From contig OZ005609.1 of the NCBI GenBank assembly GCA_963930655.1, positions 21,091,001 to 21,155,000 of the forward strand: a stretch of DNA of 64,000 bases. The letters are read 5' to 3'. The stretch comes from Myrica gale. Its lineage: Eukaryota; Streptophyta; Magnoliopsida; Fagales; Myricaceae. Both the position numbers and the translations under genes were made by a program. Of this stretch, positions 25,201-40,200 are shown piece by piece. Each line of letters begins with the position of its first letter. The stretch's first letter is position 1. The notes under the pieces were generated by a model, which was not told where the DNA came from, made no database searches, and worked only from the letters and a program-made list of their open reading frames with translations.

Positions 25201-28200
25201 TAAAGCTCTTGCTAGAGTTGTTGCAATTGTACAGGTATGGTATTAGAGCATTCTTTACTCTCGTATCTCCCAGGCCTCGGCTAGAGTGGTTGGTTTGCAC
25301 TTCATCATCGGTAGAGGTGTCTATTCTGTTCTTCATGATAAAGGCTCAGTATAATTTCCATAGCCTATACATTTGCTTCTCGAAGATTCATTCATTTAAT
25401 CCAGTGGGTGTGTGCAATTTATCTATATGAAAAGGTTCATTTAAGTTTGTTGTGTGTCTTGACATTTCCTAGATGGATTATCTTGACGATTGGTTTGTAT
25501 GGCCTGCATGTAGAATCTCTGTTCTAATTGGCCTGTTGTTCAATAACTTCTTCCCATGTTTTCTGGTTTTTAAGACTTTTGAAGAACAAATTTGTGCTGT
25601 GATTGAACAGTGTTCCAAGTGATCCAGTACTTTCTCAGTAGTTGATGAGCATAGAACCTCGTTTCCTTCCTACAATGCTAAACCTTATTGCAAACTAATC
25701 ATGGATTTTTCTTGACCTGTCAACCCCAAACTTAAAAGTGAGGTCCGATGTCCATTCATTATCTATTTTGAGCAATATTCTTTCCACCTCATGTTATGCA
25801 AAGGTATCATCCATAGTTTTCCCAGTTTTTACTTCTCTTCTCTTCTCTCTCTCTCTCAAAATTTGTGGCTATTCTCCCATTCTCTAGCTATGCAGTTTGT
25901 CACTTTCATGGGATTTCCTCGCCAACACAAGTTTTGCCACTTCTTAGTAAACGTTCCAGCCTCTTAATTTGTTTACATCCTTCGTTTTGTTTTATGCCCT
26001 GGGTGATATTGCCTGGTGTTTTTGAGAGAGACATTTTCAGTTAGGGAAAATTGCACTTCATCCTTGCAAAGTATCCCCTTTGCAATGTGCCCTCTAAGCT
26101 ACTGTTCTTGGCAATTAGATCCTAAGTTTTTCCATTTTTCCAATTTGCCTTTGTCGGTTAGTGTATTTGATCTGAATACCCTTCACAGTAGGGTTTGCTT
26201 CTCTTATATAGACACATGGAAATAAGATCTCGCCTATGTACAACTCATATACCATATTTTCATCTAAACATATAAGGAAAGAATCACCCGAATCATATCT
26301 CACTGAAATCACCCAAATCATATCTCACTAGCAGTTAGGATCTAACTATAAGATAGATGAAGAATAGTCTACTAACGCTCTGAAATCCCAGATTTTAACC
26401 ATGAGGGTATGTTACAAAGAAGTGGTAGTTTAGAGAGTCAATTGTCAATAATCGTAGTATGGGGGACTCATTGCAAATGGGGTGGTAGTTTGTAGCGTAA
26501 ATTTTAATTTTCCTTTTCAATTATTTGAATTTACATTTTGGTTGAGATATTTTGTCATTAAGCATAATCTAATGACCTGATATTGTAAATCTTGTAATGC
26601 TTTAGGTTCTAGAGACAAGTGAAGAGAGCCTGGCAGCTGTTGCAGGGATGTTCAGCAGCAAAGCTAAAGGTAGTTGCTTAGCTGTCATTGCAAGTACACA
26701 GAGAAAACACCAGTCTTAGCACCCGTCCAAAGCATTTTATCCCCCCCCTCTCCTCCTACTCCACGAATAGAGTAAAGAACAAAACTCCGAAAACATCTCC
26801 ATCTCCCAATCATTAAACAATCTCTCAAAGTGAACATCCCACACTACCTCTCTAGTTCCCAGCTCCATGCAATCAGCCACCCACGCGTCCTTATGCCGAG
26901 CAAGAGAAAATAAAGAAGGGAACTCCACACTTAACGGTCTTTCACCACACCACTTGTCATGCCAAAACTGAATTCGGGAACCACTCCCTACCGCAAACCT
27001 AATATTCTCTCTAAAAAAGTTCCACCCTTGGCTAATAAATTTCCATAAACTCACCCTATAGGAACCCTGAGCTGCCAAGGTGCTCCAACCACACTCCTCA
27101 TACCCATACTTCTCCATATTAACAATCTTCCACAAGCTGTCTCTCTCATAACTGAAGTGCCAAAGTCATTTTCCAAGGTGAGCTCGATTGAACAAGGGAA
27201 GCCTTTTGAGATCCATTCCTCCAACACTAACAAGGGAGCAAACTCGAGCCCATTTAACAAGGTGGAATCTCTGCTCATCACCACCACTTCCCCGCAAAAA
27301 ATCCCTTTGAAGCTTCTCCAACCTTTTAGCCACCGATAATGGGATAGGAAAGAGCGAAAAAGAAATAAGTAGGAAGGCTAGCAAGAGTGGCTCTAATCAA
27401 CGTTAACCTTCCCCCTTTGAATAGATAAATGCGCTTCCAGTCCGTCAACGTTCTTTCAAATCTTTCAACAATGTCATCCCAAATGCTAACACACTTAAAC
27501 TTAACCCCAAGAGGAAGGCCAAGATAGGTCATCGGAATGGACGACACCCTACAACCCAAAATATATGCCATCTCCTGAACATCAGTCACTCTGCCAATAG
27601 GAATCACCTCGGACTTGCCAAGGTTAATCCAAGATCGGACACTGCCTCAAAACACAACAATAAGCATCTCAGATTCCTCATTTGCAGCTCCTCCCCACAG
27701 AATATCAGCGTATCATTTTCAAAAAGCAAATGCGAGATACACACTGCATTACTACCACCTCGCCCGACCTCAAACCCCTTGATAGCACCCCTCCCAACCA
27801 CCTCATTCATCATCCTACTGAAAGCTTCCATAATAATAACAAATAAGAGGGCCGAGAGAGGATCCCCTTGACGCAAGCCACGAGAGCTCCCAAAGAAGCC
27901 ATGAGGAGAGCCATTAACCATGACTAAAAACTTAACCGTAGAAATACTAAATGCAATCCAATGACACCACTTCTCTTGAAACCCACATCTCCTTAAAAGA
28001 TGCAACAAGAAATTCCAATTCACATGGTCGTAAGCCTTGTGAATGTCAAGCTTGCACATTAATCCCGGAAGATTCGACCTCAATCTTAAGTCAATGCATT
28101 CATTAGCGATCAAAACAGAGTCCAAAATATGTCTCCCTCTAACGAAAGCATTCTGAGAAGGCGAAATGATTTTCTCAAGAACCAGTTTCAACCTATTTGC

Positions 28201-31200
28201 CAAAACCTTGGCAAGAACCTTGTAGACCCCTCCAACCAAACTGATAGGGCGAAAGTCTTTCAATTCCACGACGCCTACTTTTTTAGGAATGAGAACAATG
28301 AAGGTCGCATTCAAGCATTTAACAAATTTACCCCTCTGGGCAAATTCATTAAACATAGCCAAAACATCCCTCTTAACCACCTCCCATCAAAACTGGAAAA
28401 ATGCTAAAAAGAACCCATTTGGGCCCGGGGCCTTATCACCGTTGAGGCTACGAACCACCCTTGTGATCTCTTCCTCAAAATATCTCTCAAGCCAACTCGC
28501 CTCCTCCTTAGAAATAGAGTAAAAAACCGAACCATCCAGAGCCGACCTCCAAGAAAAAGGCTCCTCATACAGAGAGCTATAGAAATCCACAATACTATCT
28601 GAAATCATTGACGGAGGGTGTAAAACGAACTTACCAAAGAAAAGCTGACTAAGCCCAGCTAGATAGGTTAAGGACTAAAGAAGGTCTATCATAGGAGGGA
28701 AAGTACGAGGGACATCGCAAGATGGCAAAGAGGTCTTAACCTAGAAAGAGCCTATTATTCTATTATACGATAGCACCAATGATGGAAGCGGGGGAAAGGG
28801 TCCTCCACAGTTTCCCCCTCCACTACGAAACTAGCAATCGAATTCACCCTCCTATGCGAATTGGCTATACGGAGGAAAAAATTAGTGCATCTATCCCCAT
28901 CTTTAAGCCACAAAGACCTCGATTTCTGTCACCAACTAATCTCCGCTAACTCAATCAGATGATCCAATTCTCCTATCACCTCCAACTTTCTAGCTTTCCC
29001 CCTCTCAGCAAAGAGCTCCCCCTCATCCAAAGTATCAAGAGAAGTCAACTCGCTTTACAAGGAAGACTTACAGATACTGAGGTCCTCGAAACTTTCGCGG
29101 TTCCATACCTTCAGGTGATTCTTCAAAGCCTTCAGTTTTGAGTCAAGCACAAAGCTAGGAGAACCCATGAACTCAAAAGACTCCCACCACCCCTTAATCC
29201 TATCCAAAAAACCATCCTCCTTCAACCACATGTTTTCAAAACGAAAGGGTCTTTTCCCACCGCTAACCTTGCCATCCACAAGAAGAATGAGAAAATGATC
29301 TGAATACATACGAGACAACCTCTTCTGAGAGGCCTTAGGAAACAAAGACTCCCAACTAGCATTAAACAGAAAACGATCAATCCTCAACCAAGACCGAATA
29401 GTTCTATTATTGGACCATGTAAAGGCGCCCCCGATTAGTGATCCCAACTGTGTCTTTGTCTAGTTTGTGGGGTTCTATGTTGCAAGCTCTTTTTATGTGG
29501 GCTAATTCGGTTTTGGGTTATCTTTTTGTGGGATTTCCGGATTTTCTTAGTTTTTTAGCTTGTTTGCTTTAGATGTTATCAGTATAGTCTCTTGTACTGT
29601 CAACTCTCTTTTTCTTTAATAAGATTGGCTTACTTATCAAAAAACTTATGAATCATTTTTCTCCATGGGAAAATTATAGTATTGCGTTTGTTTATATCAT
29701 GCGCTAACAAATTTTAGAATTAAGGAGTTCCACTAACGAGACATCTACTTCATTTCAAGATTATGGTATTTTTTTTTTCTGCAACATAATCCCCCAGGAC
29801 AATGGGCTCAATTGGTGAAGGGTGAGGGGAGGACAGGTTAGATAGATGAAATCCTTGATCACAAGAAAAACTATTAATCCAATCAGCTGCTGTTATCCCC
29901 AGAGAAATATTGTTGTTTCAAAAATTGAGTTTCTTTGGTCACAGTATCTTATGAAAAGATGAAATTCATCCATCTGCACGCCTAAGATCACAAAATATGG
30001 GATGATGAGGTAGCTGATTTCGAGGTGTATCTTGATCTTCATGACTTTGTTAGCAGGCCATTGGGGAATAGAAACTCAATGCCTGTGAAGAGCAATGTTT
30101 TAATAGGTTTTTCAGCTTGTCAAATTTGATGTAGATGAATTTGTTTCCCTTGCAAAAGAGACGAAAATGTTGGGATATGTATCAAGCCTTTTCCTTCAGA
30201 AGAGGATAACGTGATAATTATGCAAGGATAATATAATTGTGTGATAGTGATATCATATGGCAGCATCGTTCCTTGTAAAATATAGTGAATTTTCGTTTTC
30301 CATATCATAATGATGCAGTGGCTTACATGTAGATAATGAACCATGAGGACTCTGAGGGATTTATGACTCTGGTTAATTTCTTTCATACTTGGGGATTTAA
30401 GGGCTTTTTTGACACGTGGAGCTCCTTAATGCATGCAGTAAGAGGCAACTTTGTTTTTGCCTCATGGGTTTCATCAATTATATGCACATAGAGGATGACA
30501 GAAACGTACTCTCTGCAGGGATTGAGTGGAGTCTTGATAATGATGCATCCAATGCTGCTGTCTTAGTTGCTAGTGAGGCCCATTCAATAACTTTGGCAGT
30601 GGAAGGTCTGTTGGGTGTGGTCTTTACATTAGCTACTTTGACGGATGAAGCTGTAGAAATTGGGGAGGTAGTTCTGTCCATACTCTCCTTTTATTTTACT
30701 TCCAGTTTCAAATAGTACTTGGGTTGTATGTCATATGCTATCATGCTTGTCATTAATTCATTCTCTTGGCTCTCCCAGCTTGAATCTCCTAGAGGTGATA
30801 ATGATCCACCCGCAAAGTGTACTGGGAAAACTGCTTCTCTCTGCATCTCAATGGTTGATTCTTTGTGGTTGACCATTCTTGATGCATTATCCCTTATTTT
30901 GTCGAGGTTAGGTCAATTTTTTTCTTGAAGGATTTTCTAGTTTTTTTTTTAAAAGCTGAATTTCTGTTGATCTGAACTGAATTATTGTGGAAGGTCACAA
31001 GGAGAGGCCATTGTATTGGAAGTTCTGAAGGGATACCAGGCATTCACTCAGGTAACTTTGATTTTAACCTATCAATCCACCACAGAATCATGGTTCTAGT
31101 TTAGCTATTATTGGTAACATAAACAGCATCAGCTTTAATCTTTAGAACAGAATTTCGTTTTCAATTATCCTATGGAAATTGATGGTGATTTGCTTGGTTG

Positions 31201-34200
31201 CTTCATAGGCATGTGGAGTTCTTCATGCTGTAGAGCCTTTAAACTCCTTTCTATCATCTCTTTGCAAATTCACGATCCATTTCCCGAATGAAGTAGAAAA
31301 AAGGAGGTAAGGAATTTAAAATATCAACATATGCTCTTATTGCTTACCATGCTTGTTGCTTAAGAATTTTGAAAGACGGCAACAATCCATGCAGATACCA
31401 CAGTTCCATTCATTGCATATTACAGTTGTAACGTTTGCTAACATTTTAGTGCTTCCAGTATCTCCCGTTATTATGGTTTTAGTTGTTATTTTCTTTCATT
31501 TGGTTGGTTGTTTGCCTTTTTTTGTCGCTATTGTCTTTGTTCACCATCTACTTCTATAGTATTTTGTTCAATTCCTCAACACCTAAGTTTGCATTATTTC
31601 ATTTCATTTTTGGTTGTAAAAGGGTTTAGTTTTTTTAAATTACGAGTATCTGTCTGTTTGATTATTGTTTTGTTCCCATCATTGATTTTTTTTAAAGTCT
31701 TGTTCAGTTTATAGTTACTTGTGTTAACATTGCTATGGATTCGTTATGTCATGCGATGTTTTAGTGTCTAACTATGCATTCATATTGCTGGACATCATTT
31801 CTATTATCTGAACATGAAATGAAAGCTTTAACCTCAAATATTGAAGTACGGCTTAAGTTTCTAGCTTAGCCTCTTTAATTCAGAATATTTCTGGTCTTAG
31901 TTTCTATTATAACAAGTTAAGTGACCTGAACATGTTGAAAATTGGGTATTGAATGCGATTCCAGCAGTGCCTTACACTCTCCTGGGTCAAAACGCTCAGA
32001 GTCATTGGTTGATCAAAGGGACAACATTGTACTTACTCCTAAAAATGTACAGGTACTTTATTTTTGTATGCTCTAATGCGGATGAAAACTTTTTGTCGTG
32101 GTTCAATAGAATGGCTGTCTCCCAAATGTCTAGTTAACAACTTTTGAAGTTTGGTTTCACTTGTTTTTTTCAATTTAGGCCTTGAGGACTCTCTTCAACA
32201 TTGCTCATCGATTACACAATGTGTTGGGACCATCCTGGGTTCTGGTATGTTTGCAGCCATTGTATTTTCTGGTAACTAGATATTTTTCTGTTTCTATGCT
32301 CTGTTAATGTTATCTGGATAATAATTGTAGGTTTTAGAAACTCTAGCAGCTCTTGACCGAGCAATCCATTCGCCACATGCCACCACACAGGTAAGTTCAT
32401 TAAGCATTTGTGATCTAATGTCCTATCATTATGAAACAAATAATGTTTGCCTTTGTGTGGGAACTAGAGCTTTCAAATTCGAGATAAATACATTTTTCAC
32501 CCTCTTACTATGAGAGTCTCGACACTTTGCGCCCAAACTATAATTTTTTCATCCTCCGTTACAAATTTCCATTAATTTGAACGGAAAGTGAATTTCTAGC
32601 GGAGAAATGACAATTCTGTCCCCATAATGTTTTTGGCAATAACATTTTTGGGAGGGTAAAATTGTCATTTCGGAGGTCAAAAAATCATTTTTCATTCAAA
32701 TTGACAAAAATTTTAACAGAGGATGCAAAGTGTTTAAACTCAATAGTTGGTGAGTGCAATGTGACAAAAATGTAGTCTTATTCAAATAAGGGGGTGGGTT
32801 TGGTTTGAACATAGGCTCGAACATGATTTTAAGGTCCTAGCAACGCCATGCGTTCAATACAAAATCTGGAAAGTAGCAGGGATGACAAAAAGAGGGTGCT
32901 TTCCTGTGTTGCTTTGAAAAATAAATGTCTTCAGTTATTATTGATGTAATAACCGGCAAAGTCATTTATCTGCCCAGCCTATTTTCCGGAGTTGATAGCT
33001 AGAATGTTACTACAGCTGCATTTTAAATAAATGAACATAAATGCGATAAATAGTCCGGAATTGACGAATGAGGATGTAATTTGAGATGTGAAGCTCACCT
33101 AAACTCAAACAAGAATCAATACACTCATTCGCAATCAACACTGAATCCAGGATCTGTCTATCATGAACAAAGGCATTCTGAGAAGGGGAGATAATCTTAT
33201 TCAACACAAACTTCAACCTGTTAGCCAACACCTTAGCAGGAATCTTATAAATACCCCCCCCCCCCACAAGGCTTATAGGCCAAAAATCGTTCAACTCAAC
33301 AGAACCTGCTTTCTTTGGGATGTTTTGATTTGTTGGGGGAGAAAAGTTAAGGATCCCCTTGCTAAGGTTATTTGGATGATGATTCCTCCTTGCATTTGGT
33401 GGAGCCTTTGGAAGGAGAGGAATAAGCGTTGCTTTGAGGATTCTTCCTTGTCTATTGAGAGATTGCAGGGTGATTTGTTGCTTAATGTGTTTTTTTGGGC
33501 TAATGTGTTGTTGGGTGGCCCTTTTCTAGATTTCCAAGATTTCTTAAGCTTTTTTGTTGGTATGATGTAATTTCTGTCCTTACAACCTTTGTACTGCTTT
33601 TTTTTTTTTTTTAAAAATAAAACTTCTTACTTATCAAAAAAGTGAAGTGTCAAGACCCCCATAGTTGGAGGGTGCGAAGTGTATTTTCCCGCCTGAGAGC
33701 ATACATGATGGCCCAATTTCATGTAACCTAATAGTAATCTGATTGGATATCCTTTTACTACCCTCTTTTTTAACACCATAGGGCCTGTGAATAGGAATGA
33801 GGTTAAGTACATCATGTTGCTCAATGTAGTTCAGCTTTATTACGTGGAGCCAGATTAGGTTTCTTTTACTGTGGGGGTTTCTCTTTCCTTTGTCCTTCCA
33901 GATTTTTGCCTCATTGCTAGTGATTCCTTCCTGTCTGAAGCACTGGTTTTCCATGCAAGAGAGGTCCAGTCCTCAAACCAATAAATGGTCATTATGGACC
34001 TGGATCTGCATGGATCAATCACGTTATAGCTAGTCTTGGCTTTCTCCCAAATTTGTCCAAGACCATTACTCATCTGGGAACAACTTCTAGAAAACATGAG
34101 TACCTCCTGCTATCTTCCCAAGTCAAGACGAAAGTAACTTGACTTTGAGAATGAAGCCAATGGGTCGCTTCTATTGAATTTATTAAGGCAGCCGTACTCG

Positions 34201-37200
34201 CACAAATTACCTTACGGTGATACACCTGTGCTGTTTTAAGTGCGATTCAAATCATCAATATCTACTAAAATTATTTGGGTTACATTCTTGTGAAAAAAAA
34301 AACTGTATTGATGCCTGGCGAGGCAGGTATTGGAGCTGTTTTATATCCCCTTCACTTAGAGATGCAATATTGCCAGTAAACTACATGTGTCTCAATTTTA
34401 CTACACCGTCAACTTGTTAAAGCATTCTACTAAGATTTTGTGGACCAGTCAGGTATTTGTTTCATCTTTTCTTCCCACACCACTTTGCTTCAGTGTTGAA
34501 GTTGGTATAAAAAAATATGTTCGTGTGTCTGTGGGTGTCTATGCTATACTCAAATATATGCATCATGATCACTAGCTTTTACTTACTAGTTTGAAACTGT
34601 GGGAAGAATCCTTTGAATGTTATGGAATCTGGCTGAATCATTCTTTCTCTCTCTATTCTTCTCCCTACCAACGCTTGAGCCTCTGACCTATCGAGGATTC
34701 ACAACCCACATCCCACCCAGGAACAGAGGACATCGGTGGCTGAATCACTTTTTCAGTGGTGAAATAATTGGTTATTGTATGAAGATGCAACTATATCATC
34801 TAATTTTAGAAAGTACTTATTTGCACCATCTCTATAAATGGTTGGTACTGTGAATATGTCACGTATCCCAAAAGCTTAAGCTGATAGAAAAAGATAAATT
34901 TTATCATTTGAATTATATTCTCTAATACTCCCCCCTCACGTGTGGGTCAGACTCTCCTTTAACTGGGAGGCCCAACACATGTGCAATATTTAATTGAAAT
35001 TGGAGTGAAGTGTGGAGTCAGGTCTCAAACTTAGGATCTTGGCTCTGATACCATGTGAATTTACAACTTATCCCAAAATCTTAAGCTAATAAGAAGATAT
35101 AGATTATATTGTTTGAATTATATTCTCTAACAGGTACCACGTATTGTCATTTCAGAACTTCTATAAACCAATCAGGCTTCTTGTAAAGGTTATCTTTGAA
35201 ATGTCATCTGAATGAGAGCCTAATGTTTGCATTGGACTTGTTCTCCTATTCAAAACTCCCAGTGGATCGGATGATTTCGTAATTTTGACGATGGCTAAAA
35301 TTGTATGACTGGGCACTTAGTTGCTACTATGTCGAAACATATCTCTCCTAATGGTCTGAGTAAATGTCTCTTAATAGTTGATTATTCTTCTTCAAAGATA
35401 TGTTGATTCAACAGATGTTAACTCTAGTGTATTTGTAGGAGGTTTCCACAGCTGTCCCGAAGCTTATGAGAGAATCTTCTAGTCAATACAGCGACTTCGA
35501 TATTCTCTCTTCTTTGAATTCTCAGGTAAGGAAAGTGGGTTCAGCCTTCTTAGGCACTGGAATTCAACGATAATTACCTTTTCTGAGACCCATTTTTAAA
35601 TTGGTTAATCATCTTTGAGAATTTCTGGTTTTTGTGATTTAAAGGCATTTTCTTCTGAAATTTATATAAACACATTTTCAGCTTCACTTAAGTATTTCCC
35701 GCCCCCTAACCCAATCTTCAAGAACTGCTTGTTATAAATCTTTTGTTTTCTTTATTTTAGACAGTTACAAATAACATATTCTAACCTTCTCTTTCTCTCC
35801 GTTTCCGTTTGTAAAGCTTTTTGAGAGCTCAGCATTGATGCACCTATCTGCTGTTCAGTCTCTTCTTTCTGCACTATGTCAATTGTCGCATCAATCCGTG
35901 GCTGCAGCTTCAAGCGCTTTTGGACTAGCATCAAGTCAGAAATTCGGAAGCATCAGTTTTTCGGTGGAAAGAATGATTTCCATCCTTGTGAATAACCTCC
36001 ACAGTATGTGATGCAGTTGTTTTTGCATTTAGGGTTTGCTTGTGCTCATCTGATATATGGCTAATCAAAATTAAAAATTGGAGAGGTTTCTTTTTCACCG
36101 CTGCTTGCATCACCCTGCACTTTTGTCATTCATTATGTTTGAATTCTATTGAAAGCCTTTGAAGTTATATATTCATATATTTGTGTGCACAAAAAGAAAT
36201 TCAATGCAAGTCCTTTGGGCGATGTTTAGTTATCTTCTTGGGGTGTCGAGGAAAATTCACAATTTATTTTCTTGTTTCTCCTATGGTTCATAAGTTGGCA
36301 AAGATTATGAAGTACTAAACCTTACTGTGGCTATGAATGCTGAGACTTCAGTTTTTTCTCTGCATCGGATGTGATGGTAAACCTGCTGCTGGCTTGGGCC
36401 TACTTAGTCTGACATGTCAGAGTGTAGTGTTGCTCGTGTATTTTATTATGAAATTTAGGATGGTCCTGACTGATTGCACTTTCATATTTTCTGTTGTCTT
36501 GTTGTAAGCATGTTCCACTCTTTGCTCCGTTATAACTTTCATGAATATTACCTCAGTAATATTGTTCCTCTTGTCCTCTTATTTCAAGTAATGTAAAAGT
36601 TCCGATGAATGGATTTACAGGTCGAGTTATTTTTTTTCCCGGTTGATTCATGACTGATCTCCTTGTTACAGGAGTGGAGCCGTTGTGGGATCAAGTAGTT
36701 GGCCACTTTCTTGAGGTAATGATGTTTATGTGATATATAATTATAGCACCATGCACGGCCTTCTTGACATTTATGCAACATTTTGCAGCTTGCGGAGAAT
36801 TCAAATCAGCAATTACGAAACATGGGACTTGATGCATTGGATCAATCAATATGTGCTGTTTTGGGTTCAGATGAGTTCCAGGACAATACACCAACTAGAC
36901 CCCGACGTACATCTTGGGAGGTGAGATTTTTTTGCCTCTTGTTTTTGGAGTTAGTTATTGTGTTGAAACTAGGGATTGATATTGCATGTTCTTGGCTTCA
37001 CTCTCTTTCCTAGATGGGAACCAGGCCTGCAGAGTTGAGATCACTTGAATGTTCTGTCATATCTCCACTTAGGGTCCTTTACTTTTCGACCCAGAACATT
37101 GATGTTCGTGCTGGTTCTTTAAAAATTCTCCTGCATGTATTAGAGGTAACATGCTACTACCAAGGACTGATTCATTTCGCTTTCATTCTGTCTTAATTCT

Positions 37201-40200
37201 CTGCCTGCTCTCATAATTTCTTCTCAAACACTTACTTCCAGAGGCATGGAGACAAATTACACTACAGTTGGCATAGTATTCTAGAAATGTTGAGGTTTGC
37301 CTTCTACTTTAGTTTATGCTTCTGGTTATGTGTTCTGATCTCTTGATCTATTTAATTTTCCTTTTATATGAAGGTCCGTGGCAGATGTTTCGGAGAAGGA
37401 TCTTGTCACTATGGGATTCCAGGTTAGACAATGACCTGAGTCAAATTTTGTGTGAGTACAACATGCTTTGATGATTTCAGAACCTCTTTCTGGCTAAGGA
37501 TATGCAAAGACATTAACAAACATATATCTGTGTAACAATCCTAGAGACCCATCTGCGATATGATTCCAAAAGGACTTGTCACTTTTTACAATTGGAGGCC
37601 CATGGGGAATCACTTATAAAGGCCACTTCCACCTAGTAAAGAACCAATGTCAGACTAGGTGCTCATCCACATCTTTTCATTTACCTTACCCGCCCAATGT
37701 GGCACTTAATGAAATCCAGAGTGTTAAAGTTGTGCATTTGGACATGTGGATGCACAGTCGCATACTACTGCCATCTCTTCTTTTTGTGCCACTCTCTTGC
37801 TGAGGAAAGAAACTCGGGTGGCCCAAGCGTTGCTGACAATTATTATTTTTTCTCTTGCACATTTGTCCATGTACCATTGCCACACTGATTGCTCCTTACA
37901 ATACATTTTTGAGTGAATGAAATTATTTGAAGTAATTAGTGTTTTTGGTGTATGGTGGTTTGGTCTGTTCTCTACATCCAATCTGACTTGTACATTTTCT
38001 TGTAGAGCCTACGTGTCATTATGAATGATGGCCTTTCAACTATACCTGAAGACTGCCTTAATGTGTAAGATTCTTTTGTTTTAACATGTTCACTCATTTT
38101 TTACTATTGAAGGAATAATTATGTTTTCTAAATCGTTATATTCTTTTGGCTCTAGATCTGAGTGTGCAAAACTTCTAATATAACAACTTTCTGTGGTGAT
38201 AATAAAAATTTTGAGTTGGGAATCACATAATTTTTGTGGAACTGAATCCGTAAATCCCCAATTTCATTAGTGTGAAGTTGTCCCATTGCCTTGGCATACG
38301 TTTTCTCTTCCATACAAAGGTCGTAAAATTTCAAGCTCATTGAATAGATACAACATAAGAGTTTCAACCCTTTGCAACTGCACATTTTGTTGCTACCTCA
38401 AATACTGTATTACGATATATGTTTAGCACAAAACTGAAGTTGTATCCAAATCAGTAGAGAATGTGAATTAGTGGAAAGGAGTTGTTTATGTACACCACAA
38501 TGTGTTTACCTGAGAAGAGATGGCTATTAGTCCTGGTGCCAGTCATCTTAAATAATTTTTGTAATTCTTGTGAAAACTGCACTGGACTTGTAGAGAAGAG
38601 TGTAAATAATATCCTACATCCAAATGTGTTCTTAAAGATATAGTTGTTAGTTAAGGAACCAAGGAGCCAAAGAACTTTTTAGGCGGAAAAGAAAAGGGTA
38701 GAAGAGAAATATGGGAACCAACCAACCAGATTAAGAACAGATATTTCAGTTGTGACATCGAGCTGAATACTGATTTAGTTTATTTGGCTGTGGAGATTTA
38801 GAAATATTCTATATCCTTGAGGTCCTGCTGTTCTGCAGCACATTAATTGTTGCCCCCCTCCCCCATCCATAAAGAATGCTGTTGAAGTCTTAGGAAGATG
38901 CAATATTGAACCTCTCTCTCTCTCTCTCTCTCTCTCTCGCTTTCATTGGAAATGAAACATGAAAGAATGGAGTACATAGGGGGGGCCTATGCTGAGCTCC
39001 ATTGAGCTGCCTAGGGGAGAGCCTGAGCTTCAAATTCAGGACCAATCTCTTGGGCAGGACAGGCGCAGGCCTTCTTATGTGAGCCTTAATCTAGGCTGAG
39101 GCCTGCGCCAAAGCGTGGTACATCTGGAAAAGATATTACTTGCGGTAGAAACCTTCCCATAAGCAACTGGAGCATGTTCCTCCATGTTTTGATCGGTGCC
39201 TTGCCTTGGCGCTGCCTATTTTTTCGGCTGCAAAGTAATCAGGCCCATCTTGACGAAGAACTTATTCATGTATGTTGTCATTGCAACATGGTGAGTTACT
39301 AGTGACAATAATTGAGGAAATTTGACTGAATGAATTGGCCGTGTGTATCTCCTTCTCATTATATAGAGATTTGAATCAAGCTATACAAGGTACGTTATCA
39401 ATTTACAAGGAAAGAAATCAAGCGTACGTTATAGAAATCTCGTATCAAACTAAACTAGGAAAGAAGACAAGTATTCGTTGCTATATACAGATGTAGAGTA
39501 AGTGAGTAAATATGACAGTGAAGCTGTCCGTTGACAGCTCCCCTCAAATTGATGCGGGTTGATCAACCAACATCAATTTGCTATTCAAGAAGCAATGGCG
39601 GTGACGACTAAGAGGCTTGATGAAGATGTCAGCAACTTGAAACTCTGTAGCAACATGCGGAAGGGTGATGACTCCATCTTCGAAGGCTTCACGAATAGCA
39701 TGACAATCAACTTCAATATGCTTCGTACGCTCATGATACACAGAATTGGCCGTGATTTGAATGGCGCTGGTATTGTCAGCATAAAGGGGAGTAGGTTCAA
39801 TCTGAGGGAAGTTCAATTCATTAAGTAAATCAAGGAGCCAGATAATTTCGGAGCAAGTAAGAGACATAGCACGATACTCAGATTTTGTAGACGACTTCGA
39901 CACCCGATGTTGCTTTTTACTTTTCCAAGATATCAAGACATTACCCAAGAACACACACCAACCGGTGATAGAACGACGAGTATCGGCACAACCAGCCCAG
40001 TCAGCATCACTATAAGCCGTAAGAGACGAAGAAGTGTTGGCAGGAAAGAATAAGCCACGAGCAGAAGTACCGTGAACGTAACGAATGATGCGACGAACAG
40101 CAGCCAAGTGAAGGTGACGAGGTGTCTGGAGAAACTGACTGACTTGCTGGACAGCAAAGGAGATGTCTGGTCGAGTAATAGTGAGGTAGACAAGACTACC

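Noticed and set aside
35041..35053. tRNA gene fragment (ggctctgatacca)
   Set aside because: It is the primer-binding site of a TRIM, complementary to a tRNA end, not a tRNA gene. The same applies at 49176-49188.
38912..38938. CRISPR-like or regulatory repeat
   Set aside because: It is a plain CT microsatellite, and this is plant nuclear DNA; no spaced direct-repeat array exists in the window.
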